Below are positions 5,065 to 11,848 of a DNA stretch of 11,848 nucleotides, piece by piece. A program made the position numbers and the translations under genes. The notes beneath the pieces were generated by a model. It was not told the DNA's origin. It did no database searches and saw only the letters and a program-made list of their open reading frames with translations. The DNA is from Actinomycetes bacterium (lineage in GTDB: Bacteria; Actinomycetota; Acidimicrobiia; Acidimicrobiales; Palsa-688). Location of the stretch: contig JAJZWW010000066.1 of the NCBI GenBank assembly GCA_021846485.1, positions 1-11,848 on the forward strand. The letters run 5' to 3'. Numbering within the stretch: position 1 is the stretch's first letter; each line of letters begins with the position of its first letter.

Positions 5065-6762
5065 TCAGTTGAGCCCGACGATCCCGCCGTCGGCGTCGAG
5101 GTCGATGGAGAAAGCCGCCGGATTGGAGCCGAGGCCGGGCATCGTGCGCATGTCCCCGGCGATCGGGTAGACGAACCCCGCGCCCGCCGAGGCGCGCACC
5201 TCGCGCACCGGCAGGGTCCAGCCGGTCGGCGCCCCCTTGAGCGACGCGTCGGAGGAGATCGACAGGTGGGTCTTGGCGATGCACACCGGCAGGTTGCCGA
5301 ACCCGGCCGCCTCGTAGCGGTCGAGCTGGCGGGACGCGACAGGCGAGTACGACACCCCGTCGGCGCCGTACACCTTGGTCGCTACGGTGGCGATCTTGTC
5401 CCGCAGCGACATCTCGTCGGGGTAGAGCATCTGGAACTGCGAGGGTTCCTCGGCTGCCTCGACGACCGCCTCGGCGAGCTCGGTCGCGCCCGCGCCGCCC
5501 TCGGAGAAGTGCTGGCAGACCGCGGCCCGCGCCCCGAGCGACGCGGCGATCTCCTCTATCGCCGCCCACTCCGAGGGGTGGTCGGTGGGGAAGGCGTTGA
5601 TCGCCACGACTGGGGTGACCCCATGCAGCTTGATGTTCTCGATCTGCTTGGCCAGGTTGGCCCCCCCGACGCGGACCTCGTCGGGGTTCTCCGCGAGGAG
5701 CGCCTCGGGGAGGGGCTTGCCGGCGACGATACGGTGGTTTCCCGAGTGGGCCTTCAACGCCCGCACGGTGGCGACGACCACGGCCGCGTCGGGGGTGAGC
5801 CCGGAGCTCCGGCACTTGATGTTGAAGAACCGTTCGGCTCCCATGTCCGCCCCGAAACCGGACTCGGTGACCAGGTAGTCGCCCCCGTGGATGCCGATCA
5901 GGTCGGCGACTATCGAGCTGTTGCCGTGCGCGATGTTGCCGAACGGCCCGGCGTGGACCAGCACCGGCGTGTTCTCCAAGGTCTGCAGCAGGTTGGGCTT
6001 CATCGCGTCGCGCATGATCACCGCCATCGCCCCCGCGCCGCGAAGCTCCTCGGCGGTGACCGGCGCCCCCGCCGAGGTGTAGCCGACCACGATCCGCCCG
6101 AGCCGGGCCCGCAGGTCGGCGAGCGAGGTGGCCAGGGCGAAGATCGCCATCACCTCCGAGGCGGCGGTGATGTCGAAGCCGGTCTGGCGGGTGACGCCGT
6201 CCTCCTTGCCGCCTAGACCGACGACGATGTTGCGCAACGCGCGGTCGTTGACATCCAGCACCCGCCGCCAGGTGATGTCGTCGAGCGACAAGCCGAGGGC
6301 GTTGCCCTGGTGGAGGTGGTTGTCGACGATCGCCGACAGCATGTTGTGCGCCGCGGTCACCGCGTGGAAGTCCCCGGTCAGGTGCAGGTTCAGCCGCTCC
6401 ATCGGCACGACCTGGCTGTAGCCGCCGCCGGCCGCCCCGCCTTTGATCCCGAACGTTGGGCCCATCGACGCCTGGCGCACCGCGACGGTCGCCCGCTTGC
6501 CGATGTGGCGCATCGCCTGGCCCAAGCCGACGGTGGTGGTCGTCTTCCCCTCCCCCAGCGGGGTGGGGGTGATCGCCGAGACCACCACGTACTTCGCCCG
6601 GGGCCGCTCGGCGAGCTCGCCGAGCGCTTCCAGCTTGATCTTCGCAACCTGCTCGCCGTAGGGCTCCAAGAGGTGCTCGCCGATGCCCATCGAGGCGGCC
6701 ACCTCCGAGAGGGGCTTCAACGAGGCGGTCCGGGCGATCTCCAAGTCGGAGGGGAATGCCAT
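5065..6762 (-). CDS. fhs: Formate-tetrahydrofolate ligase (10-formyl-THF synthetase)
   Basis: A 565-residue protein, close to the usual family length of about 555-560. It interconverts formate + ATP + THF and 10-formyl-THF + ADP + phosphate in the cytoplasm. The P-loop TPTPLGEGKTT is at about 65-75, followed by GPTFGIKGGAAGGGYSQVVP, a GDFHAVTAAHN stretch, GNIAHGNSS and the C-terminal AGDMRTMPGLG. Nothing essential appears missing. The ATG at 6762 gives the expected N-terminus (MAFPSDLEIARTA); GGTGAG six bases upstream can serve as ribosome-binding site. Because it follows soxBDAG and the FolD pair, the likely direction here is reverse, releasing formate with ATP gain (inference), in place of the PurU formyl-THF hydrolase found in some other sarcosine operons. 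A triple 15-bp repeat separates it from soxG. Confidence 0.96.
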   Translation of the reverse strand: MAFPSDLEIARTASLKPLSEVAASMGIGEHLLEPYGEQVAKIKLEALGELAERPRAKYVVVSAITPTPLGEGKTTTTVGLGQAMRHIGKRATVAVRQASMGPTFGIKGGAAGGGYSQVVPMERLNLHLTGDFHAVTAAHNMLSAIVDNHLHQGNALGLSLDDITWRRVLDVNDRALRNIVVGLGGKEDGVTRQTGFDITAASEVMAIFALATSLADLRARLGRIVVGYTSAGAPVTAEELRGAGAMAVIMRDAMKPNLLQTLENTPVLVHAGPFGNIAHGNSSIVADLIGIHGGDYLVTESGFGADMGAERFFNIKCRSSGLTPDAAVVVATVRALKAHSGNHRIVAGKPLPEALLAENPDEVRVGGANLAKQIENIKLHGVTPVVAINAFPTDHPSEWAAIEEIAASLGARAAVCQHFSEGGAGATELAEAVVEAAEEPSQFQMLYPDEMSLRDKIATVATKVYGADGVSYSPVASRQLDRYEAAGFGNLPVCIAKTHLSISSDASLKGAPTGWTLPVREVRASAGAGFVYPIAGDMRTMPGLGSNPAAFSIDLDADGGIVGLN

Positions 6763-6765
6763 CAG

Positions 6766-6810
6766 TGTCTCACCAGTCCTTGTCTCACCAGTCGCTGTCT
6801 CACCAGTCCC
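6766..6810 (-). repeat. Three tandem 15-bp repeats spanning the soxG stop and the fhs leader
   Basis: On the plus strand three consecutive units share TGTCTCACCAGTC (6766-6778, 6781-6793, 6796-6808), each followed by two variable bases (CT, GC, CC). Read on the minus strand, each unit carries GACTGGTGA, that is Asp-Trp-stop in the soxG frame. The true soxG stop is therefore followed by two further in-frame copies of the same ending. The copy nearest fhs also supplies GGTGAG six bases before the fhs ATG. This looks like local tandem duplication of the soxG 3' end. Confidence 0.9.
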
Positions 6811-7516
6811 GCTCGGTAGCGCCGTACACCGCGATTGCGTGGTCACGGCCTGCGTCGGCCAGGGCGTCGAAGAGGTACTGCCCCGACGACCTCTCACAGT
6901 GCAGCAGGTAGGAGCGCTCCCCGGCAAGCCCGCCGGCTCCCGGCCCCCCGCCGGCGGCCGGGGCGGTGGTGGGCAGGGTAGCGGGCAGGTCGTCGCGGAC
7001 GATGTCGGTGACCAGCGAGGCGACCGAGCTGCGCAGCGCGGTCCCATCCGGCGCCGCCCGGTCCGAGAAGTCCAGCGCGCACAGCTTGGAGAGCACCCCG
7101 ACGACCGCGTCGGCGCCGCTCAGGCGCACCAGCGCCCGGCCGTGGGTGAGGTCCACGACGCTTACCAGCTCACCGGCGGAGCCGAAACGCTCGTCGAGCT
7201 CGGCGACGATCGCCGGGCCCTGCCCCTGGGGCCCGATCACCATCCACTCCCCCGGGCCGGAGCCGACCACCAGGCGGCGGGTGGCCGCGTCGCGTGCCGC
7301 CCGGCCGCGCCCGACAGCGAGCCCGGCCGCGGTCGCCCCGTCCATCGAGGCCCGCAAGGAGACCTTGGCCAACCACGACAGGTCGCACAGTCGCAGGCCG
7401 GCGCACACCGGCGGGGTGATGTCGTGCTCCCAGCCGTCGACGAGCACCGGCGCGCCCGAAGGGCGGATCGGGCTGCGGGCGACCGGCCCGGCCACGCCTG
7501 CCTTGCTCTCAGCCAC
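6800..7516 (-). CDS. soxG: Sarcosine oxidase gamma subunit
   Basis: A 238-residue protein matching the gamma subunit of heterotetrameric sarcosine oxidase, which is structurally related to the folate-binding aminomethyltransferase (GcvT) fold and packs against the alpha subunit. Recognisable parts are LCDLSWLAKVSLRA near residues 44-57, the WMVIGPQGQGP segment, VVDLTHGRALVRLSGADAVVGVLSKLCALDF, and the ending with YLLHCERSSGQYLFDALADAG. A Pro/Ala/Gly-rich stretch (TTAPAAGGGPGAGG) looks like a lineage-specific loop insertion. The GTG start at 7516 overlaps the end of soxA by 8 bp, consistent with coupled translation; no strong Shine-Dalgarno sequence is seen. The call rests on sequence pattern plus its place at the end of soxBDAG. 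The gamma subunit is the least conserved, so the family call depends partly on context. Confidence 0.92.
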   Translation of the reverse strand: MAESKAGVAGPVARSPIRPSGAPVLVDGWEHDITPPVCAGLRLCDLSWLAKVSLRASMDGATAAGLAVGRGRAARDAATRRLVVGSGPGEWMVIGPQGQGPAIVAELDERFGSAGELVSVVDLTHGRALVRLSGADAVVGVLSKLCALDFSDRAAPDGTALRSSVASLVTDIVRDDLPATLPTTAPAAGGGPGAGGLAGERSYLLHCERSSGQYLFDALADAGRDHAIAVYGATERDW

Positions 7517-10367
7517 GGAGGCGCACCCCCTCGGGGTCGTAGTGGGCGTGGTGCTCCATCACCCGGGCGGGCACCCGCCGACCGTCGGGCGCCAACACGG
7601 TGACGACCGTGCCCGCCCCGGCGAGCTCGGGTTCGACGAAACCGAGGCAGATGCTGCGCCCGAGGGTCGGGGAGCGCCGCGACGAGGTGATCCGCCCGAC
7701 TATGCGCCGCTCCCCCTGGACGATCTGGCTGGCCTCGGGGGGTACCACGTCACCGTCCAGGGGTTGCAGGCCGACGAGACGCTGGTAACGCTCGCCGGCC
7801 TGCCAGGCGATCTCCGGCTTGCCGACGAAATCCTCCTTGTCGACCTTCACCAGCCAGTCGAGGCCGGCGCCGAGCGCCTTGGTCAGCCCGTCTGTGTCCT
7901 GCCCGACGATGAAATGCCCTTTCTCCAGGCGCATTATCCGCTGCGCCTCGATCCCGAACGGACCGACGCCGAGGTCCCCGCCGGCGGCGAGCAGCGACTC
8001 CCACACGTGCAGCCCGTAGCCGGCAGGCACGTGGAGCTCGTAGCTGAGCTCGCCGGTGAAGCCGATCCGCCACATCCAGCACCCCTCCACCCCGGCGACG
8101 GTCCCGGCTCGGAGATGCATATAGGGAAAGGCCTCGCCGGAGAGCTCCACGTCGGTACAGAGGCGTCCGAGCAGCTCCCGGCTGGCCGGCCCGGCGATGT
8201 TGATCGAGGCGTAAGCGGTGGTCACCGGGGTCACCTGCACCCGCCAGCCGGGATGCTCGGTCTGCAGCCAGGCCTCCGCCCACTCCCAGACCGTCGCCGC
8301 GCCCGACGACGTCGTCGACATGAGCCACTGGTCCTCGCAGAGCCGCCCGGTGACCCCGTCGTCGAGCACCACGCCGTCGTCCGCGCACATCACCCCGTAG
8401 CGCACCGACCCGACCGCCAGCTTCGACCACTTGTTGACATACAACAGGTTCAGCAGCTCCGGCACGTCGGGGCCGCGCAGGTCCAGCTTGCCGAGCGGGG
8501 TCACGTCGATGATCCCGACACCCGAGCGCACCGAGGCGACCTCGGCCTCGGGGTCGCCGTAGTGCTCGGGACGGATCCACTGGCCGGCGACCAGCGGCCG
8601 CGCGCCGTGCGCCTCGTGCCAGGGCTGCATCGGCGAGTAGCGGACCGGTTCGTGGATCCGCCCGGCGAGCGCCCCGAGGCTGATCGGCGCGTACGGCGGG
8701 CGCCACACCGTGGTCCCGGTCTCCGCGATGCTGCGCCCCGTCGCCTCGGAGAGGACCGCCACTGCGTTGACCGTCTCCAGCTTGCCCTGCGAGGGGCCCA
8801 TGGTCACCGTGGTGTAACGCTTCATCAGCTCGATCGAGTCGTAACCCTCGCCGGCCGCGGCGACCAGGTCCTTGGACGACACGTCCTCGGAGAAGTCGAC
8901 CATGCCGTGGGTGCGCCCCCGGAAGATCTCCGGGTGCTCGTCGACGCCCAGGGCCTCCACCCCCGCCGGGTCCTCGCCCCGGGCGGCCGCGGCACCGACC
9001 GCCCGGCCGTGCTCGACGAGGCGCTCGGCGCTGGCGTCACCGGCGAGCCCCCCGGTGACATACACCCCCGCCGGCAGCCGCCCGCCGGGCAAGAAGCGCG
9101 CGGCGCGCGGCTCGTAGACCGGCCTGTCACCGGACATGTTGAGCAGCGACGTCGGAGCGCTCCAGCCGACCGCGGTCACGAGCAGGTCGCAGGCGACCCT
9201 GGTGCCGTCCCCGAGCTCCACCGCGGCGAGCGAGCCATCGCGGGCCCCGAGCGCCCGGACCACGTCGCCGCCACTGCGGGCGTCGAGCACCCGGGCCACC
9301 TCGACGCCCGCAGAGGCGAGGTCCTCGGCCGCCGCGTCCCCCTCGGGGTTCGCGGTGAGCACCACCGCCCGGCTCCCCGGGCGCACCGCCCACAACTTGA
9401 CCAGCCGGCGGGCCGCGCTCGAGAGCATCACCCCCGGCCGGTCGTTGCCCTCGAAGACATACGGCCGCTCGATCAGGCCCGCGGCGACGACCAGGCCACC
9501 CGCCCGGGCCTTCACCAGGCGCTCGATCACCGGCGAGCCGGCCGGACCGAAACCACCCCCCACCCGGTCGGGGTGGCGGCGCTGGCACACCGCCACCCAG
9601 TTGTCGTCGTAGCGGCCGGTGACCACCGAGTTGGTCAGCACCTCGATGCCCGCCTCGGCGTTGACCGCGGCGACCAGCTCCGCGGCCAGCGCCCGCTGCG
9701 AAGCGTCACCCCAGCGCAGGTGCCCGCCCAAGTCGTAGTCCTCCTCGACCAGCATCACCGCCGCGCCCGCCTCCGCCGCGCCAAGAGCCGCGGCCATCCC
9801 CGCCGGGCCGCCACCGGCGACCAGCACGTCGGGATGCGCGTAGCGCTTGTCGTAGACCCCGTGAGGGGTCTGCGGGCTCACCTTGCCCCCGGTCGCGAAG
9901 CGCTTCAGGACCTGCTCGTAGGCCGGCCAGAGCCGCTCGGGCTTGATGAAGGTCTTGTAGTAGAACCCGGCGCCCAGGAACCTGCCGACAAGCTGGTTGG
10001 CCGACTTCGCGTCGAAGCGCAACGACGGCCAGACGTTCTGGGGGCGCACGTTCATGCCCGGCTCGACCCGGCGGTGGCCGCCGCGCACGTTCGGCTCGTC
10101 GCCGACCTGAAGGGTGCATCCCGGGTCGACGAAGCTCGCCGAGAGCACCCCCCGCGGCCGGTGGTACTTGAAGCTGCGGGAGAAGACCGTCACCCCCCCG
10201 GCCAACAGCGCCGAGACGATCGTGTCCCCCCGGTAGCCGGAGTGCTCCCGACCGTCCCAGCGGAACCGCAACGGGGCCCCCCGGTCGATCACCTCCCCTT
10301 CCCGGGGCGCCAGGCGCCGCCCCCCCGACACCGCCACCCCGGCGGCCGGCGCGCTCGGCGCGCTCAA
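7509..10367 (-). CDS. soxA: Sarcosine oxidase alpha subunit
   Basis: The large alpha subunit (about 952 residues) of heterotetrameric sarcosine oxidase. The first ~105 residues form the ferredoxin-like N-terminal domain (GDTIVSALLAGGVTVFSRSF, then KYHRPRG). A NAD+-binding domain follows with VAGGGPAGMAAALGAAEAGA near 183-202. From about 573 comes a GcvT-like THF-binding domain containing the RIGFTGELSYELHVPAGYG and RLEKGHFIVGQDTDGLT segments, where methylene-THF is formed. The start is uncertain. A TTG at 10367 overlaps the soxD stop as TTGA, while GTG codons at 10337 or 10331 would better match the short N-terminus of characterised alpha subunits. The open frame continues to 10442, but that part overlaps soxD. 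Alternatives in the same superfamily are N-methylglutamate dehydrogenase large subunit and dimethylglycine oxidase; gene order favours sarcosine-type. Confidence 0.95.
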   Translation of the reverse strand: MSAPSAPAAGVAVSGGRRLAPREGEVIDRGAPLRFRWDGREHSGYRGDTIVSALLAGGVTVFSRSFKYHRPRGVLSASFVDPGCTLQVGDEPNVRGGHRRVEPGMNVRPQNVWPSLRFDAKSANQLVGRFLGAGFYYKTFIKPERLWPAYEQVLKRFATGGKVSPQTPHGVYDKRYAHPDVLVAGGGPAGMAAALGAAEAGAAVMLVEEDYDLGGHLRWGDASQRALAAELVAAVNAEAGIEVLTNSVVTGRYDDNWVAVCQRRHPDRVGGGFGPAGSPVIERLVKARAGGLVVAAGLIERPYVFEGNDRPGVMLSSAARRLVKLWAVRPGSRAVVLTANPEGDAAAEDLASAGVEVARVLDARSGGDVVRALGARDGSLAAVELGDGTRVACDLLVTAVGWSAPTSLLNMSGDRPVYEPRAARFLPGGRLPAGVYVTGGLAGDASAERLVEHGRAVGAAAARGEDPAGVEALGVDEHPEIFRGRTHGMVDFSEDVSSKDLVAAAGEGYDSIELMKRYTTVTMGPSQGKLETVNAVAVLSEATGRSIAETGTTVWRPPYAPISLGALAGRIHEPVRYSPMQPWHEAHGARPLVAGQWIRPEHYGDPEAEVASVRSGVGIIDVTPLGKLDLRGPDVPELLNLLYVNKWSKLAVGSVRYGVMCADDGVVLDDGVTGRLCEDQWLMSTTSSGAATVWEWAEAWLQTEHPGWRVQVTPVTTAYASINIAGPASRELLGRLCTDVELSGEAFPYMHLRAGTVAGVEGCWMWRIGFTGELSYELHVPAGYGLHVWESLLAAGGDLGVGPFGIEAQRIMRLEKGHFIVGQDTDGLTKALGAGLDWLVKVDKEDFVGKPEIAWQAGERYQRLVGLQPLDGDVVPPEASQIVQGERRIVGRITSSRRSPTLGRSICLGFVEPELAGAGTVVTVLAPDGRRVPARVMEHHAHYDPEGVRLRG

Positions 10368-10621
10368 GGCCGGGCCGCCGGGGTGACGCTGCGGACCTCG
10401 TTGGTCAAGGTGTGCCGCTCCACCTTCAGATAACGCCGGCACCCCGCCCGGTGGTACCAGCCCTCAGCCACCCAGCCCTCCGGGTTGGCGTGATCGTACA
10501 GGTACGCCCGCCACTGCGCCGGGGTCACCGAGCCCACCTCCGGACGCGGCCGCGACTCACCTTTGTAGGCGAACTCGCTCGAGTTCCTCGGCCCGCAGTA
10601 CGGGCAGGGTATGCGCATCAT
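10364..10621 (-). CDS. soxD: Sarcosine oxidase delta subunit (zinc-binding)
   Basis: An 85-residue protein with the family's zinc ligands in place: Cys6 and Cys9 in IPCPYCG, and His57 and Cys61 in YHRAGC, the same H-x3-C spacing as in structurally studied delta subunits. The ending RRYLKVERHTLTNEV is also characteristic. The subunit is structural in the SoxABDG complex. The ATG at 10621 has a GAGGAG seven bases upstream; a second ATG directly follows it, so the protein may begin one residue later. It starts 41 bp after the soxB stop and its own stop overlaps the proposed soxA TTG start. Confidence 0.95.
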   Translation of the reverse strand: MMRIPCPYCGPRNSSEFAYKGESRPRPEVGSVTPAQWRAYLYDHANPEGWVAEGWYHRAGCRRYLKVERHTLTNEVRSVTPAARP

Positions 10622-10625
10622 CTCC

Positions 10626-10645
10626 TGGCTCCTCGTGGCTCCTCG
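10626..10645 (-). repeat. Tandem 10-bp repeat carrying duplicated ribosome-binding sites for soxD
   Basis: TGGCTCCTCG occurs twice back to back on the plus strand (10626-10635, 10636-10645), so the minus strand has two GAGGAG motifs 7 and 17 bases before the soxD ATG, and a further AGGAG directly abutting it (10622-10626). The nearest GAGGAG has ideal spacing. The extra copies may be a chance duplication or may increase ribosome loading. Confidence 0.75.
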
Positions 10646-10662
10646 CTCGGCGGGCTGGCGGC

Positions 10663-11848
10663 TCAGTGACCGACCGACGCCGCACCCTTCTCCCCGACCA
10701 GCCGGCCCTCGGCGAAACGGTCCAGACCGAACGGCGCGATCAGCTCCGGAGTCTCACCGGTCGCGATCAGCTCCGCCATCGTCTCGCCGGCCACCGGGCC
10801 CGCCTTGAACCCGTAGGTCCCCCACCCGACGTCCACCAAGAAACCCTCCACCGGGGTGGTCCCCATGATCGGCGAGAAGTCCGGGGTCATGTCGCACAAC
10901 CCCGCCCACTGGCGCAACAAGCGCATCTTGGAGATCGCCGGCATCAACTCGAGCACGTGGCCGGCGAGCTCCTCGGTGAACTCGAGGGACCCGCGCATCG
11001 AGTACGACGCGTACGGGTCGGTGCTCGCTCCGAACACCAGCTCACCGCGATCGGTCTGGCTCACGTACACGTGCAAGGTCCCCGACACCACCACCGCGTC
11101 CAGGAACACCTTCACCGGCTCGGTCACCGCCGCTTGCAGCGGGTGGGTGATCACCGGCATGGACACCCCCACCATGTCCGACAGCAGCGTCGCGTGCCCC
11201 GCGGTGCAGTTGACCACCACCGGGGTCGAGATCTTCCCCCGGTCGGTCACCACCCCTGTCACCCTCCCCCCCGACGTCTCGACGCCGAGCACCTCGGTGC
11301 GCTGGTGGATCTCCACCCCCCGCGCGTCGGCCCCCCGAGCGTAACCCCAGTTCACCGCGTCGTGGCGGATCGTGCCGCCCGGCGGGTGGTACAGCGCCCC
11401 GAGCACCGGGTAGCGGGTGTCGGCCGAGGTGTCGAGGAACGGGACGAGGCGCTTGATCTCCTCCGGCCCGATCACCGAGGAGTCGATCCCCTCGAGCTTG
11501 TTCACCTCGGCGCGCCACGCCATCGTCCGCAACGACGCGTCCGAGTGCGCCAGGGTCAGATGGCCCCGCTGCGAGAACATCACGTTGAAGTTGAGGTCCG
11601 CCGACAGGTGCTCGTAGAGCTCGACCGAACGGTCGTAGAAGCGGACCCCCTCGGGCGTCAGGTAGTTGGAGCGCACGATCGCCGTGTTGCGACCCGAGTT
11701 GCCCCCCCCGACATAGCCCCGGTCGAGCACCGCCACCCGCCCCACCCGATGGTCGCGCGCCAGGTAGTAAGCGGTCGCCAACCCGTGGATCCCCGCCCCC
11801 ACGATCACCACGTCGTAGGTCGGCCGCAGGTCGTGCTCCCGCCACACC
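10663..11848 (-). CDS. soxB: Sarcosine oxidase beta subunit (5' end cut by window edge)
   Basis: The FAD/FMN-binding, amine-oxidising beta subunit, open to the right edge with about 394 visible residues. The Rossmann motif VVIVGAGIHGLATAYYL starts at visible residue 14. VGGGNSGRNTAIVRSNY and LNFNVMFSQRGHL are typical. The segment TIRHDAVNWGYARGAD contains the His (visible residue 162) that in characterised enzymes covalently binds FMN. GWGTYGFKAGP near the C-terminus is also conserved. The subunit oxidises sarcosine on FAD and passes electrons through FMN to O2, giving H2O2. A GTG at 11845-11847 could be read as a start, but family members usually begin some 20-25 residues earlier, so the true start is probably outside the window. 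It is the first visible gene of the sox run. Confidence 0.96.
   Translation of the reverse strand, partial: VWREHDLRPTYDVVIVGAGIHGLATAYYLARDHRVGRVAVLDRGYVGGGNSGRNTAIVRSNYLTPEGVRFYDRSVELYEHLSADLNFNVMFSQRGHLTLAHSDASLRTMAWRAEVNKLEGIDSSVIGPEEIKRLVPFLDTSADTRYPVLGALYHPPGGTIRHDAVNWGYARGADARGVEIHQRTEVLGVETSGGRVTGVVTDRGKISTPVVVNCTAGHATLLSDMVGVSMPVITHPLQAAVTEPVKVFLDAVVVSGTLHVYVSQTDRGELVFGASTDPYASYSMRGSLEFTEELAGHVLELMPAISKMRLLRQWAGLCDMTPDFSPIMGTTPVEGFLVDVGWGTYGFKAGPVAGETMAELIATGETPELIAPFGLDRFAEGRLVGEKGAASVGH

Noticed and set aside
6763..7047. N-terminal extension of fhs
   Set aside because: The extension overlaps soxG, includes the repeat-derived TGET peptides, and does not match the family. The ATG at 6762 gives the expected length.
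6966..10433. A plus-strand open frame of more than 1100 codons
   Set aside because: It lies wholly antisense to soxA and soxG, its translation is low-complexity Arg/Pro/Gly/Ala/His-rich, and no family is recognisable. Long antisense open frames are expected opposite G/C-ending codons.

Overview
The window is very GC-rich, with codons strongly biased to G/C in third position. It uses GTG and TTG starts freely, packs genes tightly, and carries a PPOX-type flavin/deazaflavin-fold gene of a kind common in Actinomycetota. I infer a high-GC actinobacterium, possibly of the Acidimicrobiia/Thermoleophilia type; the exact lineage cannot be read from the window.

Right and centre (about 1395-11848, all minus strand): one long collinear run of genes, read from the right edge leftwards: soxB (5' end cut by the window edge), soxD, soxA, soxG, fhs, folD-like 2, folD-like 1, folC and a small PPOX-fold gene. 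Junctions overlap or are separated by a few bases, up to about 40 bp, so this looks like one transcript whose promoter lies outside the window. SoxBDAG is the heterotetrameric sarcosine oxidase. It demethylates sarcosine (N-methylglycine) to glycine and passes the methyl carbon to tetrahydrofolate (THF) as 5,10-methylene-THF, making H2O2. The following genes match the oxidation of that one-carbon unit: dehydrogenase, cyclohydrolase, then formate-THF ligase, which run in reverse releases formate and makes ATP. FolC would supply or polyglutamylate the folate carrier.

The most interesting point is the pair of adjacent FolD paralogues. FolD-1 (3181-4110) keeps a good dinucleotide-binding fold but has lost the catalytic Lys, Gln and Asp of the folate site, and has acidic residues where NADP-dependent FolD proteins carry a phosphate-binding Arg. 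FolD-2 (4116-5060) keeps Tyr, Lys, Gln and Asp of the folate site but has a damaged dinucleotide-binding loop. They look like complementary halves of a normally bifunctional enzyme: an NAD+-type methylene-THF dehydrogenase and a stand-alone methenyl-THF cyclohydrolase.

Left part (1-1394): an accessory-looking segment. It holds the last codons of a plus-strand gene entering from the left edge (2-91), a 300-bp convergent intergenic stretch with two large inverted-repeat structures (about 111-239 and 242-314), a vapBC-type toxin-antitoxin pair on the minus strand (392-1029) with a palindrome just before vapB, and a decayed minus-strand coding remnant (about 1107-1396) between vapB and the PPOX gene. 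No RNA genes, CRISPR array, transposase or riboswitch could be supported.
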